The notes: a model not told the origin generated them from the sequence alone. 41,509 nucleotides of DNA from Thermoplasmatota archaeon (GCA_030601705.1 JAUWBM010000012.1:1-41509), one strand, 5' to 3'; positions 32,241 through 41,215 are shown, counted from the stretch's first letter. Numbers and translations: made by a program.

Positions 32241-34126
32241 AGCAAACTCTCTGATTCTTTCTTTGTCTTTTGAGAAGCAATAAGACCATATCGTAACGGT
32301 AGACTTAAAAACCTCTTATCCTCCCTAAAAACAATTCCATTTTGCACAAAGCTTTGTAAAATCTCTAGGAGTTTATCTTCAGAGACATATGAAAATTTCT
32401 CTTGTAATTCCTGAAAAACAACAACATCCATACAAGAAAGAAAGATGTCTCTCTCAAGTTTATTTAATACATAAATCATTGTATTCTCGGGATTTCTCTT
32501 ATCATAAATTTTAACAAATTCTCCACCGTCTACAAAATAAAAAATAAGTGTATCAATTTCTTTTTGTGTTTTAATCCCCATCATTTGTAGTTTTTCCCGT
32601 TCATCTATCCAATCCTTCACAAACTGATCCCATTCATTCTCACAGACAGCAATTTTTTTCTTATAGCTATAAAAGAAGCTCAAACCCTTTTCCAAATACT
32701 CAATAGGAAACATAAGCTTATCAATAGTAGTGTACTCTAATCGTTCAATATTAAATAGGGCAGGATTTTCATAAATAAGACTACCAAAACTCACTACGAA
32801 ATGGCTTATATGAGGTGGATCTAGAAACTGCTTAAAAAGCTGAACATTTTTCTTTGTCTCCTCAAAATCAATTTCTTCCTCATTAGGATAATTAACAATG
32901 ATATTATAACTATTTTTAATATCATTTTCCTTACAAAATTTTAAAGCAGCTATATTATCAATTACGCGAACGCCCTTATTGATTTTCTCTAGGTAATGCT
33001 GACTAAAGGTTTCAATACCTGTCTGAATTGTACTAAAGCCTGCATTCTTTAATAACGTGTAATCCTCGCTTTTCAACTTACCTGCACGTGCTTCTACGTA
33101 GAAAGTAAAATCTCTACCAAGATCCTTAAGTTTTTCAAATAAAGCCCGATAATTCTTTTTTGGAAGAGTGTTTCCAAGCAGTTGAAAAGTCAACATCTTG
33201 TACTCGTCTGACAAGAATATTATTTCTTCAATTAATCGGTCAAAATCTTTCTCCCGATACATCTTATGATAAGCTTTAAGATTGCAAAAACTACATTGAT
33301 TCCACCAACAACCGCGTGAAATTTCTATGGGAATTCTCCCGTAGAGGTGAAAATATTGTTGTATTTCCTCGGATGTTGATGTCAACTCCGAATAAAAAGA
33401 GGAAAAAGATGGAAAAGGAAGATTATTCAAATCAATGAAATCATCTGATTTGTTCCAAATAATCTCCTCTCCAGCCCGATAAATTAAATTTGGAAGGAAT
33501 TTATGATTTTGAAAATCAGAGGCAAGACGATAAAGAGGCTCTTCACCTTCTCCTGATACAATAAAATCCACGTATTCGAATGCCTCCAAGGTTTTAATTC
33601 CAATTTCATTTATGGTTCTACTACCGCCAAAAATAATCTTCTTTTCTGGATCTAATTCTTTGATTTTTTTAGCAATTGCCAATGATGGAAGGAGCTGCCC
33701 ATAATTTAACGTAAATCCAATAATATCATAATCTCTCCATTCAACAGTTTCTATAACCCAGTTGTAAAAATTATCAGTCCGTTGCACATACCTTTCAAAG
33801 GTAAAATCCTCGTTGACGCCTTTGAATTCAGAAACCTGTTTTTCAAAATACTCTCGGAATTTATATTCATTAGTTGTCCAATAATCTGGAAAAACATACT
33901 TTGCAAAAATCATCTGAGCGATGTATGAATCATTGGGACTGTTAATTAGGAAGTTGTAATTTTTTAATCCGTAAAACTCAGCAGCCTTTAGATATAGATG
34001 CCTTGTTTTTATATTGATGTCTCGCTCCTTTAAATAGCCCTCTAAAATCGGTAGTTGTATTGACGGTATGGTGATTCCAGCAAATGGCAGAGCCAGAATC
34101 AAAACTGTTTTGTAATCCTTGTGCAT
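32210..34126 (-). CDS. B12-binding radical SAM protein of RiPP-maturase type
   Basis: 638 residues. N-terminal cobalamin-binding-like domain (LPILEGYLKERDINIKTRHL; IGFTLNYGQLLPSLAIAKKI; KKIIFGGSRT), then the radical SAM core: EISRGCWWNQCSFCNLK with Cys273-x4-Cys278-x2-Cys281, then VEARAGKL, QTGIETFSQHYL and NYPNEEE. SRGCWW with a stretched first Cys spacing is characteristic of RiPP-linked cobalamin C-methyltransferases (usually CX7CX2C); CX4CX2C here is unusual. The last 110 residues (YVLNKLERDIFLSCMDVVVF, LLEILQSFVQNGIVFREDKR) look like a PqqD/winged-helix peptide-recognition domain. GAGGAG abuts the ATG. A 33-residue peptide gene lies 222 bases upstream on the same strand. Confidence 0.8.
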   Translation of the reverse strand: MHKDYKTVLILALPFAGITIPSIQLPILEGYLKERDINIKTRHLYLKAAEFYGLKNYNFLINSPNDSYIAQMIFAKYVFPDYWTTNEYKFREYFEKQVSEFKGVNEDFTFERYVQRTDNFYNWVIETVEWRDYDIIGFTLNYGQLLPSLAIAKKIKELDPEKKIIFGGSRTINEIGIKTLEAFEYVDFIVSGEGEEPLYRLASDFQNHKFLPNLIYRAGEEIIWNKSDDFIDLNNLPFPSFSSFYSELTSTSEEIQQYFHLYGRIPIEISRGCWWNQCSFCNLKAYHKMYREKDFDRLIEEIIFLSDEYKMLTFQLLGNTLPKKNYRALFEKLKDLGRDFTFYVEARAGKLKSEDYTLLKNAGFSTIQTGIETFSQHYLEKINKGVRVIDNIAALKFCKENDIKNSYNIIVNYPNEEEIDFEETKKNVQLFKQFLDPPHISHFVVSFGSLIYENPALFNIERLEYTTIDKLMFPIEYLEKGLSFFYSYKKKIAVCENEWDQFVKDWIDEREKLQMMGIKTQKEIDTLIFYFVDGGEFVKIYDKRNPENTMIYVLNKLERDIFLSCMDVVVFQELQEKFSYVSEDKLLEILQSFVQNGIVFREDKRFLSLPLRYGLIASQKTKKESESLLYISGIKRTL

Positions 34127-34348
34127 CTCCTCATCCTAATTATTTAATAAAACGTAGATTTATATAGTTAACTTGTTAACGTCGCCATTTTATTTATCTA
34201 TCATGAATTTTCAAAAAAATATTTACAGTTCCTTAAAGCACCTTAAGCCAAAAAAATGATTAACAATATAAAGCAATGAGAAGGTTGGATTAATATCTGG
34301 ATATTTACGATATAAACTTTTTAAATTCTAATAGGTTAAGAAATAATG

Positions 34349-34450
34349 CTATCCTAGAATTGATTCAATCATCCAACCTTCCATCATCCATCCCGCAGCT
34401 GTCAAGGCAGCACCTGCCACAACACTTTTAGCTATTTTTATTTTCTCCAT
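34349..34450 (-). CDS. 33-residue peptide, candidate RiPP precursor
   Basis: Starts MEKIKIAK, continues with an Ala/Gly/Val-rich middle, and ends with two GWM repeats (GWMMEGWMIE) and SILG. AGGTGGTGAT lies 6 bases before the ATG, among the best ribosome sites in the window, and a TATA box is about 62 bases upstream of the ATG. It precedes the radical SAM/B12 gene on the same strand. A short charged start, an Ala/Gly bend and a Trp/Met-rich tail fit a leader and core; a small membrane peptide is the other possibility. Translation is likely; precursor role is inferred. Confidence 0.55.
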   Translation of the reverse strand: MEKIKIAKSVVAGAALTAAGWMMEGWMIESILG

Positions 34451-34456
34451 CTATCT

Positions 34457-34517
34457 ATCACCACCTAACATTGTCACAACGTGACGTGATATACTTTATC
34501 TGTCATAGTTTATATGC
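34457..34517 (-). promoter_or_regulatory. Promoter, palindrome and ribosome site of the peptide gene
   Basis: Reading the minus strand: TATA box GCATATAAAC (34517-34508), predicted start near 34485, palindrome GTCAC-aac-GTGAC (34485-34473) exactly at that start, then AGGTGGTGAT (34466-34457). The palindrome could be a repressor site. Confidence 0.5.
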
Positions 34518-34695
34518 TTATCGTGTGAAAATGCCAAAATGGGAAAACGAATTTAACTGAAAACATCCACAGTATAACAAAACTGATTAGTAAGAAAATA
34601 CTTTGAAAATCAAACCTAAATCTAGAAACCTTCATTCACATAGAAAAGTATATTACAAGACAAAGTACCTTCCAAAACCAAAAGTACTAAAAATT

Positions 34696-34833
34696 CTAAT
34701 TCCTAAAAATACGGGGACTATCTTTTAAAATAATAACAATAAAACCGTCATTCATTGCTTGTTCGGCAATATCTAACCGCCTTGTATAAAACTTCTTATT
34801 TCCTTTTTTCCAACAACAAACCAATCTAGACAT
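34696..34833 (-). CDS. 45-residue basic protein, unknown function
   Basis: Starts MSRLVCCWKKGNKKFYTRRL and continues DIAEQAMNDGFIVIILKDSP with a basic end. Cys-Cys-Trp near the N-terminus and about a quarter Lys/Arg. GTGATC ends 3 bases before the ATG and pairs with the 16S end in the right register. It begins 17 bases after the stop of the 37-residue gene upstream, so the two are probably one transcript. Not a family I know. Confidence 0.5.
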   Translation of the reverse strand: MSRLVCCWKKGNKKFYTRRLDIAEQAMNDGFIVIILKDSPRIFRN

Positions 34834-34850
34834 AACGATCACAATAATAT

Positions 34851-34964
34851 TTAATCGTTCCAGTTTATCTTAACAAATCCTCTTTTTGCCTTACGTCCGG
34901 TATGTACAAGATGCAAGTAAACAGCTTCTTCATAGAGACTTCTTATTTGCTCTTTATCAGCCAT
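34851..34964 (-). CDS. 37-residue protein, unknown function
   Basis: Starts MADKEQIRSLYEEAVYLHLV and ends GRKAKRGFVKINWND after HT. GAGGAG lies 5 bases before the ATG and TTTTAAAG at 34999-35006 (minus strand) is placed for a transcript start near 34976. First gene of a two-gene micro-operon with the 45-residue gene. Well-formed start signals make it very likely real; family unknown. Confidence 0.55.
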   Translation of the reverse strand: MADKEQIRSLYEEAVYLHLVHTGRKAKRGFVKINWND

Positions 34965-35079
34965 TTTATCTCCTCACTCCTACTTTTGTAAGTTGCCTTT
35001 AAAAGGATTTGTTGTACAACTGTTACCCAGTTTCTTTACACTTGTTACCGAAATTATATCGCTCTGTAAATCAAAGAAT

Positions 35080-36066
35080 CTACGGTTTCACATCATGTTC
35101 GTCTGAAATCTCCCCGAAAATCTCCTCAATCAGATCTTCCATGCTTACCAAACCCAGGGTCTTACCGTCACGATCCTGAAGTAATGCGAGATGTGTTTTA
35201 TTTCGTTTCATCTCTCTAAAAACATCGTCTATTTTCATGCTTGAATCGATCTTCAAAATCTTTCGCATAATATTTTTTACTTGAAGAGAAGTATCCTCAA
35301 TAATCAGCGAATCCTTTACATGAACCATGCCAACAATATCATTCAAATCTTTCCCATATGTAGGAAATCGGGAAAAACCTGTTTTAATAGATTTTTGTAT
35401 AAGATCCTCGGTAGTGTCACTTTCATGAATAAATTCTACTTTACCCTTGGGGGTGTAAATCTCATATACATGTGTTTCATCAAACTCAAAAACATCATTG
35501 ACCATCTCTCGTTCGTCTTTCTCTATGGTTCCCTCTTCCTCTCCCAGTCTCATCATTGCCATTATCTCATGTTCTGTGACAACCGCCTCTCGTTTCTTTC
35601 CACCAAGAAGAGATATCAAGCCATTTGAAATATAATTTAACAAAACCACCATCGGGTGAAACAGTTTCGTAATTATAGAAAGAGGCCTAGCCACCTTCAA
35701 TGCCAAGTTCTCATTTTTTATACCAAAAGCTTTGGGAGTAGCCTCGCTGAAGATAAGTACCGAAAGCATCATGACAACAGTTGCGATGCCGATACCAATA
35801 TTTCCAAAAATTGAAGTGGCAATTACTCCAGCAAGAATTGATGCGAAAATATTGACAAGATTGTTGCCGATAACGATAGCGCTTATCACGTTATCGGGAT
35901 TTTTTAACAATTCCCCAAGGATCTTAGCTTTTTTATCTCCTTTTCTCGCCTTGTCTACAATAACTGCCTTATTTATCGAAACAAAGGCCATCTCTGAGCT
36001 TGAAAAAAACGCAGAAACAATAATAAGAAAAACAATAGTCAAAACACCGAAGATTATCCACATCAT
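35080..36066 (-). CDS. CNNM-domain (DUF21) plus CBS-pair membrane protein
   Basis: 328 residues. The first 140 form a DUF21/CNNM membrane domain (FFSSSEMAFVSINKAVIVDK; VIGNNLVNIFASILAGVIAT; FSEATPKAFGIKN), then two CBS modules (about 190-320) ending LVSMEDLIEEIFGEISDEHD. Relatives act in magnesium or other divalent cation export or sensing. The CorC_HlyC domain that follows the CBS pair in bacterial relatives (about 430 residues) is absent, as in many archaeal forms. Confidence 0.88.
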   Translation of the reverse strand: MMWIIFGVLTIVFLIIVSAFFSSSEMAFVSINKAVIVDKARKGDKKAKILGELLKNPDNVISAIVIGNNLVNIFASILAGVIATSIFGNIGIGIATVVMMLSVLIFSEATPKAFGIKNENLALKVARPLSIITKLFHPMVVLLNYISNGLISLLGGKKREAVVTEHEIMAMMRLGEEEGTIEKDEREMVNDVFEFDETHVYEIYTPKGKVEFIHESDTTEDLIQKSIKTGFSRFPTYGKDLNDIVGMVHVKDSLIIEDTSLQVKNIMRKILKIDSSMKIDDVFREMKRNKTHLALLQDRDGKTLGLVSMEDLIEEIFGEISDEHDVKP

Positions 36067-36159
36067 AATTTATGTACGTCTCGCATGAATTTTAATAGAT
36101 CAATACCATGTTTGGCTTTTATATTTAACTGTTGAAATACGATTAAAAAAAGGGAGTTT

Positions 36160-38187
36160 TTATTTTGCTTTACCAATTTCATCCACTGCTTCTGGATTTG
36201 CAAGTGTTGAAGTATCACCGACATCTTTACCAAGTGCTTTTGCTCGGATTACTCGTCGCATGATTTTTCCACTACGCGTCTTTGGAACATCAGAGACGAA
36301 CCATATCTCATCGGGACGGGCTATTTTACCCATCTCCTTTCCAACATGCTCTCTTAGTTCATTTCGAAGTTCATCACTTGGAGTTATATGCCCCTTAAGG
36401 ATTACATACGACGTAATTGACTCTCCTTTGATCTCATGTGGTTTACCGATGACTGCTGCCTCAGCAACCATAGGATGGCTTACCAAAGCTGATTCCACTT
36501 CGGAGTTTCCAATTCTATGGCCCGATACATTAAGTACATCATCTGCTCTCCCCTGAATCCAGAAGAAACCATCACTGTCTTTTCGAGTGACATCACCAGC
36601 GAGATATGTATCTTTGAATTTACTCCAGTATGTCTCCTTGTATCTCTCGGGGTTTTTATAGATACCACGAAGCATGCCTGGCCATGGATGCGTTAATACA
36701 AGGTTTCCACCGGCGTTTTGAACTGGTTTCCCTTCTTCATTGTATACATCTGCAGAAAGACCAGGAAGTGGTCGTGTTGCGGAGCCGGGCTTCAACGGAG
36801 TAATCGGAAGCGGCGATATAACACAATGTCCCGTCTCGGTTTGCCACCATGTGTCCATAATCTGACATTTCTCGTTACCAATATATTTATAGTACCATAT
36901 CCATGCCTCAGGGTTTATCGGCTCACCAACAGACCCAAGAAGTCTAAGAGTACTCAAATCATGTTTCTTAATCCATTCCTCCCCGTACTTCATAAATAAC
37001 CGGATACTGGTGGGTGAAGTATATAGGGTTGTTACGTTGAATTTTTCGATGAGCGCCCACCATCGATCAGGCTGGGGATAATTAGGTGCACCCTCATAAA
37101 TTACTGATGTTGCACCAAGAATCAAAGGAGCGTACACGATATAACTATGACCAGTTATCCAACCGATATCAGCAGCACACCACCAGATATCTTCATCTTT
37201 TAAGTCAAACACCCATTTAAGGGTATAAGCCGTACCAACAGCATAACCACCATGTGCGTGTATTATGCCTTTTGGTTTACCCGTGGTGCCCGAAGTATAC
37301 AAGAAAAACAAAGGATCATTTGCATCAAGTTTCTCTGACTCACATTCTTTTGGCATGCCATAAACAAGGTCATGCCACCAGACATCTCTACCTGGAGTCC
37401 AAGGAACTGCATCACCAGTACGCTTAAACACTATGACATGCTTGACACCTGGTGCCTTCTCTAATGCTTCATCACTCTGCTGCTTCAGATATACCTTTCT
37501 ACCACGCCGCCAAAAACCATCACACGTGATAACAACCTTTGCCTCACAATCATTAACTCTGTCTCTGAAAGCAAGTGCGCTAAAACCAGAAAACACAACA
37601 GAGTGGATAGCGCCAATTTTCGCACAAGCAAGCATAGCAATCGGAAGTTCAGGGAGCATTGGCATATAAATGCCTACCCGATCGCCTTTCTTTACATCCA
37701 ATTTTTTCAGCGCATTAGCAAGCTTATTGACCTCAATATAAAGATCATTATAGGTTAACTTTTGTACATCACCTGGTTCGCCTTCAAAAATAAAAGCAAC
37801 CTTGTTTTTCCTCCAACTCTTAACATGCTTATCCAAGGCATCGTGGACAATGTTATATTTTGCGCCAACAAACCATTTGACCCATGGAGCTTCCCATTCA
37901 ACAACTTTGTCATATGGCTTGTACCATTCGACAAGATCTTTAGAAATTTCTTTCCAGAACCATTCCCGGTCTTCTGCTTTTTTATGGAGTTCTTCAAGGT
38001 TTTTTATATTGTGTTCATCCATCCACTGTTTTACATTTGTTTCGTTTACAAATTTTTCAGATGGTTTAAAAACCCGCTTTTCATCCAATAACACAGATAT
38101 GTTTTCATCTGGCATATTTTTCAGATCCGCCCATAGTTTAACTGTTTCTAATTTTATCGCCCATATATTAAATGTGTTGTTACCCAC
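36160..38187 (-). CDS. acs: Acetyl-CoA synthetase (AMP-forming)
   Basis: 675 residues, slightly longer than typical (about 650). [20 protein letters not shown] (P-loop), [47 protein letters not shown] and the catalytic-Lys block [20 protein letters not shown] are all present. It activates acetate to acetyl-CoA with ATP via acetyl-AMP in the cytoplasm. Single gene, no operon partner; the ATG region has no obvious ribosome site. Confidence 0.95.
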   Translation of the reverse strand: MGNNTFNIWAIKLETVKLWADLKNMPDENISVLLDEKRVFKPSEKFVNETNVKQWMDEHNIKNLEELHKKAEDREWFWKEISKDLVEWYKPYDKVVEWEAPWVKWFVGAKYNIVHDALDKHVKSWRKNKVAFIFEGEPGDVQKLTYNDLYIEVNKLANALKKLDVKKGDRVGIYMPMLPELPIAMLACAKIGAIHSVVFSGFSALAFRDRVNDCEAKVVITCDGFWRRGRKVYLKQQSDEALEKAPGVKHVIVFKRTGDAVPWTPGRDVWWHDLVYGMPKECESEKLDANDPLFFLYTSGTTGKPKGIIHAHGGYAVGTAYTLKWVFDLKDEDIWWCAADIGWITGHSYIVYAPLILGATSVIYEGAPNYPQPDRWWALIEKFNVTTLYTSPTSIRLFMKYGEEWIKKHDLSTLRLLGSVGEPINPEAWIWYYKYIGNEKCQIMDTWWQTETGHCVISPLPITPLKPGSATRPLPGLSADVYNEEGKPVQNAGGNLVLTHPWPGMLRGIYKNPERYKETYWSKFKDTYLAGDVTRKDSDGFFWIQGRADDVLNVSGHRIGNSEVESALVSHPMVAEAAVIGKPHEIKGESITSYVILKGHITPSDELRNELREHVGKEMGKIARPDEIWFVSDVPKTRSGKIMRRVIRAKALGKDVGDTSTLANPEAVDEIGKAK

Positions 38188-38402
38188 ATAAAGAATGCCC
38201 CAAAATCAAAGTTCTCCTAGGCTATTCTATCGTATATGAGGAGTTGGCGGATTAGATTTTTAGTATAAGTATTTTTGCATAATTTTTTTACGAAATATTC
38301 CTAGTTAGTAAGATAAAAAATAACAAAAAATTGTTTCTCATTTAAATTGTGAATTATAGTATTACAGTACCCTCTAAACTAAAAGATTAAAGATAATGAA
38401 TT

Positions 38403-38431
38403 AGGAGTATTATTTTCTTATAATACTTCCT
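38403..38431 (-). terminator. Hairpin after the Alba gene
   Basis: AGGAGTATTAT and TATAATACTTCCT are near-complementary arms around ttttc, starting right after the Alba stop codon. Stem has one bulge; it probably ends the Alba transcript. Confidence 0.5.
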
Positions 38432-38722
38432 TTATTTTGAAAGAGATATCTCAATTGATGAGACGTTTGATGATCTTCCTTCTTCGTTCGTGATTGACTC
38501 TGTTCCTATTTTTATTTCTTTGATTTTTGCATCTGTCACAAACCTGTTTCTTGTAATTTCTGCTGCATCTACTGCTCTGCTAATCGCTCTGCCTCTAGCT
38601 TTTATTACCACTTCAGTCGACCCGCTATTAAACTGTGTTACCACTGCAAGTACATAGCTCATCGGTGGCTTATTTCCAACATATATTACGTTTTCTTCTT
38701 GTGCTTCTTCTTTTGCGGTCAT
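38432..38722 (-). CDS. albA: DNA/RNA-binding protein Alba
   Basis: 96 residues from the ATG at 38722. [40 protein letters not shown] and [16 protein letters not shown] match the Alba fold throughout; the usual length is about 90-97. The frame opens 48 bases earlier (38770), but GGGAGG 9 bases before 38722 and the family length fix the start. Alba packages chromosomal DNA and binds RNA; its Lys can be acetylated. The extra charged tail ([14 protein letters not shown]) is short. Confidence 0.95.
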   Translation of the reverse strand: MTAKEEAQEENVIYVGNKPPMSYVLAVVTQFNSGSTEVVIKARGRAISRAVDAAEITRNRFVTDAKIKEIKIGTESITNEEGRSSNVSSIEISLSK

Positions 38723-38805
38723 AAACTTTTGCCTCCCTGTTGATTCATTGTTTTTATGTCCTACTATCACCCGTATTATTTATAAACATTTCGCATTTTC
38801 TTATC

Positions 38806-40155
38806 TTATTTTTCATATTTTTTTAACAATTTTTTTAGTTTAGATAACGCGTCTTCTGGATTATTTCCCAACACACGTATCATAGGCTCTTTTCCGATGC
38901 TGCCAGTGTCATATACAACATCAGGTACAAAACCAAGTTTTGATATAGCATGTTTTGTACCCCATTCCATAGTTGAGGTAACATTTGCTGGTTCATTTTT
39001 TCTGTCAAAAGAACCGACACTAAAACCTGTTTTTTTGCACAGTTCTACTATGTTTTTTGAATAACGAATATTTACTGCAGATCGAACATTTTTATCAACA
39101 GACATTACTGCAAGGACAATAGAGGCAACATGTTTTGATGAACCGAAGTCAATGTTGCCGTATAATCTTACTTTATCTTTAGTTTTCAAAATCCTTCCAT
39201 CAACAGCACAGATTTCGTCCAGTTTTTGCGCATTTTTTACTGCATATGCAAAATTCATTCCCACCTCAGGAACAAAAGTAAGTGGTAAAATTGAAACAAG
39301 TTTTTGAATAGCATTTTTCAGTTCAAACCACACATCAAAATACTCATTATTGGGAAAAGTAGAGGGCATTGCTATTTCACAGGAATGGCTTAGTACATCT
39401 GATCCTTTACCTGGTGTATACCCTTGGTTTATCATATCCCAAATAATATATTTAGCTTTTCTAACTGCTTCAACGGGTGTTTCTTCTAAAGCAAGTAAAC
39501 CAGTTATTATAGCCGATAAAGTACATCCAGAACCATGTGCTTTTTTGTTTGGGATGCGCGGAAGAGAAAACTCATGAAAAATTTTACCATCATATAAGAC
39601 ATCGATTGCGTTTTTAGTATCTAGATGTCCACCTTTAATAAGTGCATATTTTGAGCCGAAAGAAAGAAGTTTTTGACAGGTTTTTTTGATATCTTCGATT
39701 GAGTTTATGCTGAGCCCTGTAAGTTCACAGGCTTCGGGAATGTTTGCTGTCAATATAAATGTCTTTGGTAAAAGGTATCTTTTAAATGAATTGACAAAAG
39801 TATTTTGAGATAATGTATCTCCACTTGTGGCTATCATAACAGGATCTACCACAGGGCTTAATGTGTATTCTGAAATTTTTTTGGCAACACACTTGATTAT
39901 CTCTTCATCATATAGCATGCCTGTTTTTACTGCATCTATATGAAAATCTCCAAATAAAATATCAATTTGATTTTCAATTATTTCAACTGGCAATTTATGA
40001 ATTTTTTTTACATGTTGAGTGTTTTGTGAAGTTATGCAGGTTATTACCGTTGTTCCATGTAGCCCAAGAAAAGAAAAGGATTTTAAATCTGCTTGAATTC
40101 CTGCCCCACCTGAAGGATCAGATCCTGCTACACTAAGTGCAATTTTTTTTTTCAT
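38806..40155 (-). CDS. thiDN: ThiD-ThiN fusion: HMP-phosphate kinase and thiamine-phosphate synthase
   Basis: 449 residues. Residues 1-265 are ThiD (SVAGSDPSGGAGIQADLKSF; DPVMIATSGD; LIKGGHLD; AHGSGCTLSAIITGLLA), phosphorylating hydroxymethylpyrimidine phosphate. Residues about 275-449 are ThiN (LPLTFVPEVGMNFAYAVKNA; VDGRILKTKDKVRLYGNIDF; DVVYDTGSIGKEPMIRVLG), the archaeal thiamine-phosphate synthase joining HMP-PP and thiazole phosphate. The fusion is common in archaea. A TATA-like aatataaat precedes the gene. No TPP riboswitch was recognised in the 5' region. Confidence 0.95.
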   Translation of the reverse strand: MKKKIALSVAGSDPSGGAGIQADLKSFSFLGLHGTTVITCITSQNTQHVKKIHKLPVEIIENQIDILFGDFHIDAVKTGMLYDEEIIKCVAKKISEYTLSPVVDPVMIATSGDTLSQNTFVNSFKRYLLPKTFILTANIPEACELTGLSINSIEDIKKTCQKLLSFGSKYALIKGGHLDTKNAIDVLYDGKIFHEFSLPRIPNKKAHGSGCTLSAIITGLLALEETPVEAVRKAKYIIWDMINQGYTPGKGSDVLSHSCEIAMPSTFPNNEYFDVWFELKNAIQKLVSILPLTFVPEVGMNFAYAVKNAQKLDEICAVDGRILKTKDKVRLYGNIDFGSSKHVASIVLAVMSVDKNVRSAVNIRYSKNIVELCKKTGFSVGSFDRKNEPANVTSTMEWGTKHAISKLGFVPDVVYDTGSIGKEPMIRVLGNNPEDALSKLKKLLKKYEK

Positions 40156-40241
40156 TTGTAGTTCATATACTATTTTGGATTTATATTCATTCCTTTCTCA
40201 AAAAAATTATGATTCAATCGCGTGGATTGAAAGGTAGTCAT

Positions 40242-40355
40242 TTACTCTTCTTGCACATAGGGTATGAGATTGCCGTCCTCCTGCTCTTCAAATAAGGGTA
40301 TTTGTTTTGGTACTGATTTTGGTTCATTATATGTCATTTTATTTTGTGCTCCCAT
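40242..40355 (-). CDS. 37-residue acidic protein, unknown function
   Basis: Starts MGAQNKMTYNEPKSVPKQIP, then LFEEQEDGNLIPYVQEE. GGAGG lies 9 bases before the ATG and a TATA-like gattatattt is about 60 bases upstream. Acidic, Pro-rich and likely unstructured. It sits 86 bases behind the ThiD-ThiN gene's start, same strand. The start signals suggest it is translated; family unknown. Confidence 0.45.
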   Translation of the reverse strand: MGAQNKMTYNEPKSVPKQIPLFEEQEDGNLIPYVQEE

Positions 40356-40553
40356 TTCATTTACCCTCCATGTTTTTCCGATTTTTTATTAGCGAAGTTA
40401 TCTGGAAAAAATGCAAATATAATCGCCATAAAGGTCATTAAACTTTAGTTTTTCTCTCCAAGCTTTGCAGTAATTAGGGATTTGGTACAAATACTTTCTT
40501 ATTTTTCACAACATTTTTGATTAAAAAACAATATAATTTTATGGAAAAAAGAA
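40356..40553. other. Intergenic stretch, no gene seen
   Basis: AT-rich sequence holding the promoter of the minus-strand 37-residue gene and, at 40531-40537, an ATATAAT that could start the candidate RNA at 40554. Confidence 0.35.
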
Positions 40554-40615
40554 GGAAGGCTGGTCTCACTAGGAGGGATGGGATGCAATCAAAAACTACC
40601 AGCTCAATTCCTTCC
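40554..40615 (+). ncRNA. Candidate structured RNA or leader
   Basis: GGAAG (40554-40558) pairs with CTTCC (40611-40615) and GCTGGT (40559-40564) with ACCAGC (40598-40603), giving an 11-bp stem with a 7-base bulge on one side. The loop contains actaggagggatggga, a strong ribosome-site-like run. A TATA box ends about 17 bases before the stem. Two tiny frames of 17 and 19 codons start in the loop and one could be a leader peptide. Not a tRNA: length and T-loop do not fit. Nothing known matches by eye. Confidence 0.4.
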
Positions 40616-40939
40616 AAGTGCCATAAAATAATAATGTTTTAAGTATCTTTTTCGCAGATGAGTATGTAAATAGATATGCAGCTAAACTATTACCATCACA
40701 GCTTTTTTAAACCAAAAACAGGGTTTATTAAGTGAATTTTTTATTGTGAAAACAAAAGCAACTCTTAGTAATTGCTACCTATAAATTCAGGAAAATTAGT
40801 TGTAGTTTTGTTGATATTTTTTTAAAAACCAAACTTTCAAGGAGAAAAACAAGGTTCTAAATCCCTTTTTTCTTCTCCCCACAGTTTTTTTACCGGGTAG
40901 AAACTATTTTAATTAAAAAATCGTTTTTGTTGGTAGGAT
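40616..40939. other. Intergenic stretch before the ATP-cone gene
   Basis: No gene seen. Contains a weak hairpin (aaacc...gggttt near 40711-40729) and T-runs consistent with a transcript end, then an A/T-rich upstream region for the ATP-cone gene. Confidence 0.35.
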
Positions 40940-40948
40940 GTGAGCTAT

Positions 40949-41215
40949 ATGCCTAAAACAGTTATCAAAAGAGATGGACAAAAAGAGAGTTTTGTAAAGG
41001 AAAAGATCGTGGTCAGCGCTGTAAAGACTGGTGCATCTTTAGAAGTAGCACGTGGTATTGCTGACAAGATTGAGAAACACCCCAAAGAGGAGGTTAAGAC
41101 CAGTGAAATCAGAAAAAGCGTCTTGGATGAACTAACATTACATAATCCTGATTTACCTAAACGCTGGCTCAGTTATGATAAAAGTGTCAAAAGGTTGTAT
41201 AAACATATGTATTGA
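40949..41215 (+). CDS. Stand-alone ATP-cone domain protein
   Basis: 88 residues from the ATG at 40949 (an in-frame GTG is 9 bases earlier). KTVIKRDGQKESFVKEKIVV then ASLEVARGIADKIEK is the ATP-cone found at the N-terminus of ribonucleotide reductases and in NrdR, where it senses ATP/dATP. The whole protein is little more than that domain plus a basic Tyr-rich end (LSYDKSVKRLYKHMY). No reductase gene is adjacent. It may be a nucleotide-sensing regulator. AGGATGTGA lies just upstream. Confidence 0.75.
   Translation: MPKTVIKRDGQKESFVKEKIVVSAVKTGASLEVARGIADKIEKHPKEEVKTSEIRKSVLDELTLHNPDLPKRWLSYDKSVKRLYKHMY

Noticed and set aside
34510-34635. A 41-codon hydrophobic frame on the minus strand between the peptide gene and the 45-residue gene
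   Set aside because: No ribosome site, AT-rich Phe/Ile-heavy content expected by chance, and it runs into the TATA box of the peptide gene.
37762-38191. Plus-strand frames opposite the acetyl-CoA synthetase start
   Set aside because: Shadows of a confidently identified gene, Phe/Ser/Cys-rich and without ribosome sites.
40156-40241. TPP riboswitch upstream of ThiD-ThiN
   Set aside because: No CTGAGA or ACCTGA-type thi-box sequence could be found; a TATA box lies close to the ATG, leaving little room for a leader.
40554-40625. tRNA-like ends (GGAAGG with CCTTCC) around 62 bases
   Set aside because: Too short, no T-loop consensus and no anticodon arm in the right place; kept only as a candidate structured RNA.
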